Below are positions 5,555 through 6,147 of a stretch of 6,147 nt of DNA, piece after piece. How positions within the stretch are numbered: the stretch's first letter is position 1; every line of letters starts with the position of its first letter. The notes below the pieces were generated by a model. That model was not told where the DNA came from. It ran no database searches and worked only from the letters and a program-made list of their open reading frames with translations. Source of the stretch: an uncultured Synechococcus sp. (GTDB lineage: Bacteria; Cyanobacteriota; Cyanobacteriia; PCC-6307; Cyanobiaceae); assembly GCA_937975655.1 (NCBI GenBank), contig CALJTZ010000200.1:1-6147 (forward strand), read 5' to 3'. The translations under genes were made by a program, and so were the position numbers.

Positions 5555-5653
5555 ACCTAACGATGCAATACACCTGCCCGCACCACGAATGGTATGCACC
5601 TAGCGAATAACTTGGCAAAGGCTCCTGCGGGCAGGTGATCGCTGGCGTTCGAT
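5555..5653 (+). repeat. attC-like recombination site 2
   Basis: A 99-base imperfect palindrome just after the EVE-HNH stop. The left end ACCTAAC (5555-5561) matches RYYYAAC exactly. The right end GTTCGAT (5647-5653) keeps the GTT cleavage triplet but has C where GTTRRRY has R. The stem contains a perfect 12-base pairing, CACCTGCCCGCA (5571-5582) with TGCGGGCAGGTG (5626-5637). An unpaired A (5570) follows, then GCAAT with ATCGC (one mismatch) and AACG with CGTT at the ends. The unpaired base on one arm is a hallmark of attC sites. A second RYYYAAC match, GCCTAAC (5544-5550), overlaps the stop codon of the gene before it. The near-equal size and high similarity to the site at 4606-4706 fit attC sites of one integron. 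Confidence 0.7.
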
Positions 5654-5693
5654 TGACCAAGTCAAGTCTCGTCAATATCCTATGACGACCTTC

Positions 5694-5699
5694 AGGGGA
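5694..5699 (+). promoter_or_regulatory. ribosome binding site (AGGGGA) before TTG 5706
   Basis: AGGGGA lies six bases upstream of TTG 5706, an ideal spacing, and is the best Shine-Dalgarno-like site in the cassette-like region. It argues for the longer, 139-residue version of the following gene. A second purine-rich site (AGGGGAG, 5739-5745) lies only two to four bases before ATG 5748. Confidence 0.45.
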
Positions 5700-5705
5700 C
5701 AATAA

Positions 5706-6125
5706 TTGGGAACATCTGACGCAGTTGGCTGGGGGCGCAGGGGAGAGATGCAGGGTTACCTGCAATGTGTAGATTCCCTAAGAGAGTTATACGATGGAGA
5801 TCTTCCAAGAGAGATCCGGCAGTTTGATATCCGCTTTAGGCTTGCGTGCAGTCTTCAGATTTCCTTCGACAGCACTTTCTCCTATACCAAAACAGAGAGG
5901 ACAAGGAAAACCTATAGGACTCTTATCGAGCTCAATGACTTGTGGTTTGCCTACGAAGGACTTTTCTCACTTTGCCAGTTGAAAGGGATTGTCAAGCCTT
6001 CAGGGACAAAGTCTGATCCGTTTCTTGAGGAGATGGTTGAGGAACTCGGCCTGAATCATATTGTTCATCTTCTTGGTGCTACTTATGCCGATCCCCCGGT
6101 TTCAGGAAAGTTGTCACCCCTCTGA
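5706..6125 (+). CDS. hypothetical protein in second cassette-like segment
   Basis: A 139-residue protein from TTG 5706, chosen because AGGGGA stands six bases ahead. ATG 5748 gives a 125-residue version that drops a poor N-terminal stretch (MGTSDAVGWGRRGE) and also has a purine-rich site close by, so the start is undecided. From MQGYLQCVDSLRELYDGDLP onward the sequence looks truly coding: alternating hydrophobic and charged residues, several helices (for example TLIELNDLWFAYEGLFSLC, about residues 71-89, and FLEEMVEELGLNHIVHLLG), and a basic middle (KTERTRKTYR). I see no signal peptide, membrane helix or catalytic motif, and I do not recognise the family. It is AT-richer than the left part of the window, like the EVE-HNH gene, and starts 53 bases after the second attC-like site in the same orientation, as the next cassette would. 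The site expected after it is not visible before the window ends. Confidence 0.65.
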   Translation: MGTSDAVGWGRRGEMQGYLQCVDSLRELYDGDLPREIRQFDIRFRLACSLQISFDSTFSYTKTERTRKTYRTLIELNDLWFAYEGLFSLCQLKGIVKPSGTKSDPFLEEMVEELGLNHIVHLLGATYADPPVSGKLSPL

Positions 6126-6147
6126 TCTGAACACCCGGGGGCTTGAG
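6126..6147. other. right edge after the last gene, attC end not seen
   Basis: Only 22 bases remain after the stop. They contain ACACCCGGGGGCTT, which includes a short CCCGGGG self-complementary core, but no RYYYAAC left end of an attC site. Such an end can begin tens of bases after a stop, so its absence is not informative. Confidence 0.3.

Noticed and set aside
1..6147. CRISPR array, tRNA, rRNA or transposase
   Set aside because: I saw no short regularly spaced direct repeats, cloverleaf-like tRNA pattern, rRNA-like sequence, or transposase or integrase protein in any frame.

Overview
The window looks like a piece of a high-GC bacterial chromosome, most likely a cyanobacterium of the Synechococcus/Cyanobium type. 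The support is modest: one perfect copy of the extended HIP1 palindrome (471-480), several one-off variants of it, and several small exported proteins of unknown function. No rRNA, tRNA or housekeeping marker is present, so the taxonomy is an inference.

Layout. (1) 1-1225, minus strand: a two-gene unit. A DUF6932-type nucleotidyltransferase-like protein (773-1225) is followed, with a TGATG stop/start overlap, by a larger helical protein that runs off the left edge (1-773). (2) 1226-1504 holds no gene I can support. (3) 1505-2245, plus strand: an exported protein with a signal peptide and four mature-part cysteines. It converges on (4) a minus-strand protein with an XRE-like helix-turn-helix (2249-2908), with only 3 bases between the stops. 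(5) 3136-4419, minus strand: four small genes, each overlapping the next by 1 or 4 bases. All encode exported or membrane proteins; three have conserved-looking cysteines and the last has a BamE/SmpA-like motif. (6) 4606-5653 changes character. Two related imperfect palindromes of about 100 bases (4606-4706 and 5555-5653) have the layout of integron attC sites: RYYYAAC-like left end, GTTRRRY-like right end, long stem with unpaired bases on one arm. Between them lies one AT-richer plus-strand gene for an EVE-HNH protein, a fusion typical of modification-dependent (type IV-like) restriction enzymes. (7) 5654-6147 starts like a second cassette, with an AT-richer plus-strand gene of unknown function (5706 or 5748 to 6125).

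How it fits together. The left 4.4 kb is high-GC sequence in compact, translationally coupled units, with no recognised pathway. The right 1.5 kb looks like part of a gene-cassette array, without an integrase in view, that carries a probable anti-phage nuclease. Integron cassettes in a cyanobacterial background would be unusual. This is the most interesting aspect of the window, followed by a DUF6932 protein whose putative metal-binding Asp-x-Asp reads Asn-Ile-Asn.
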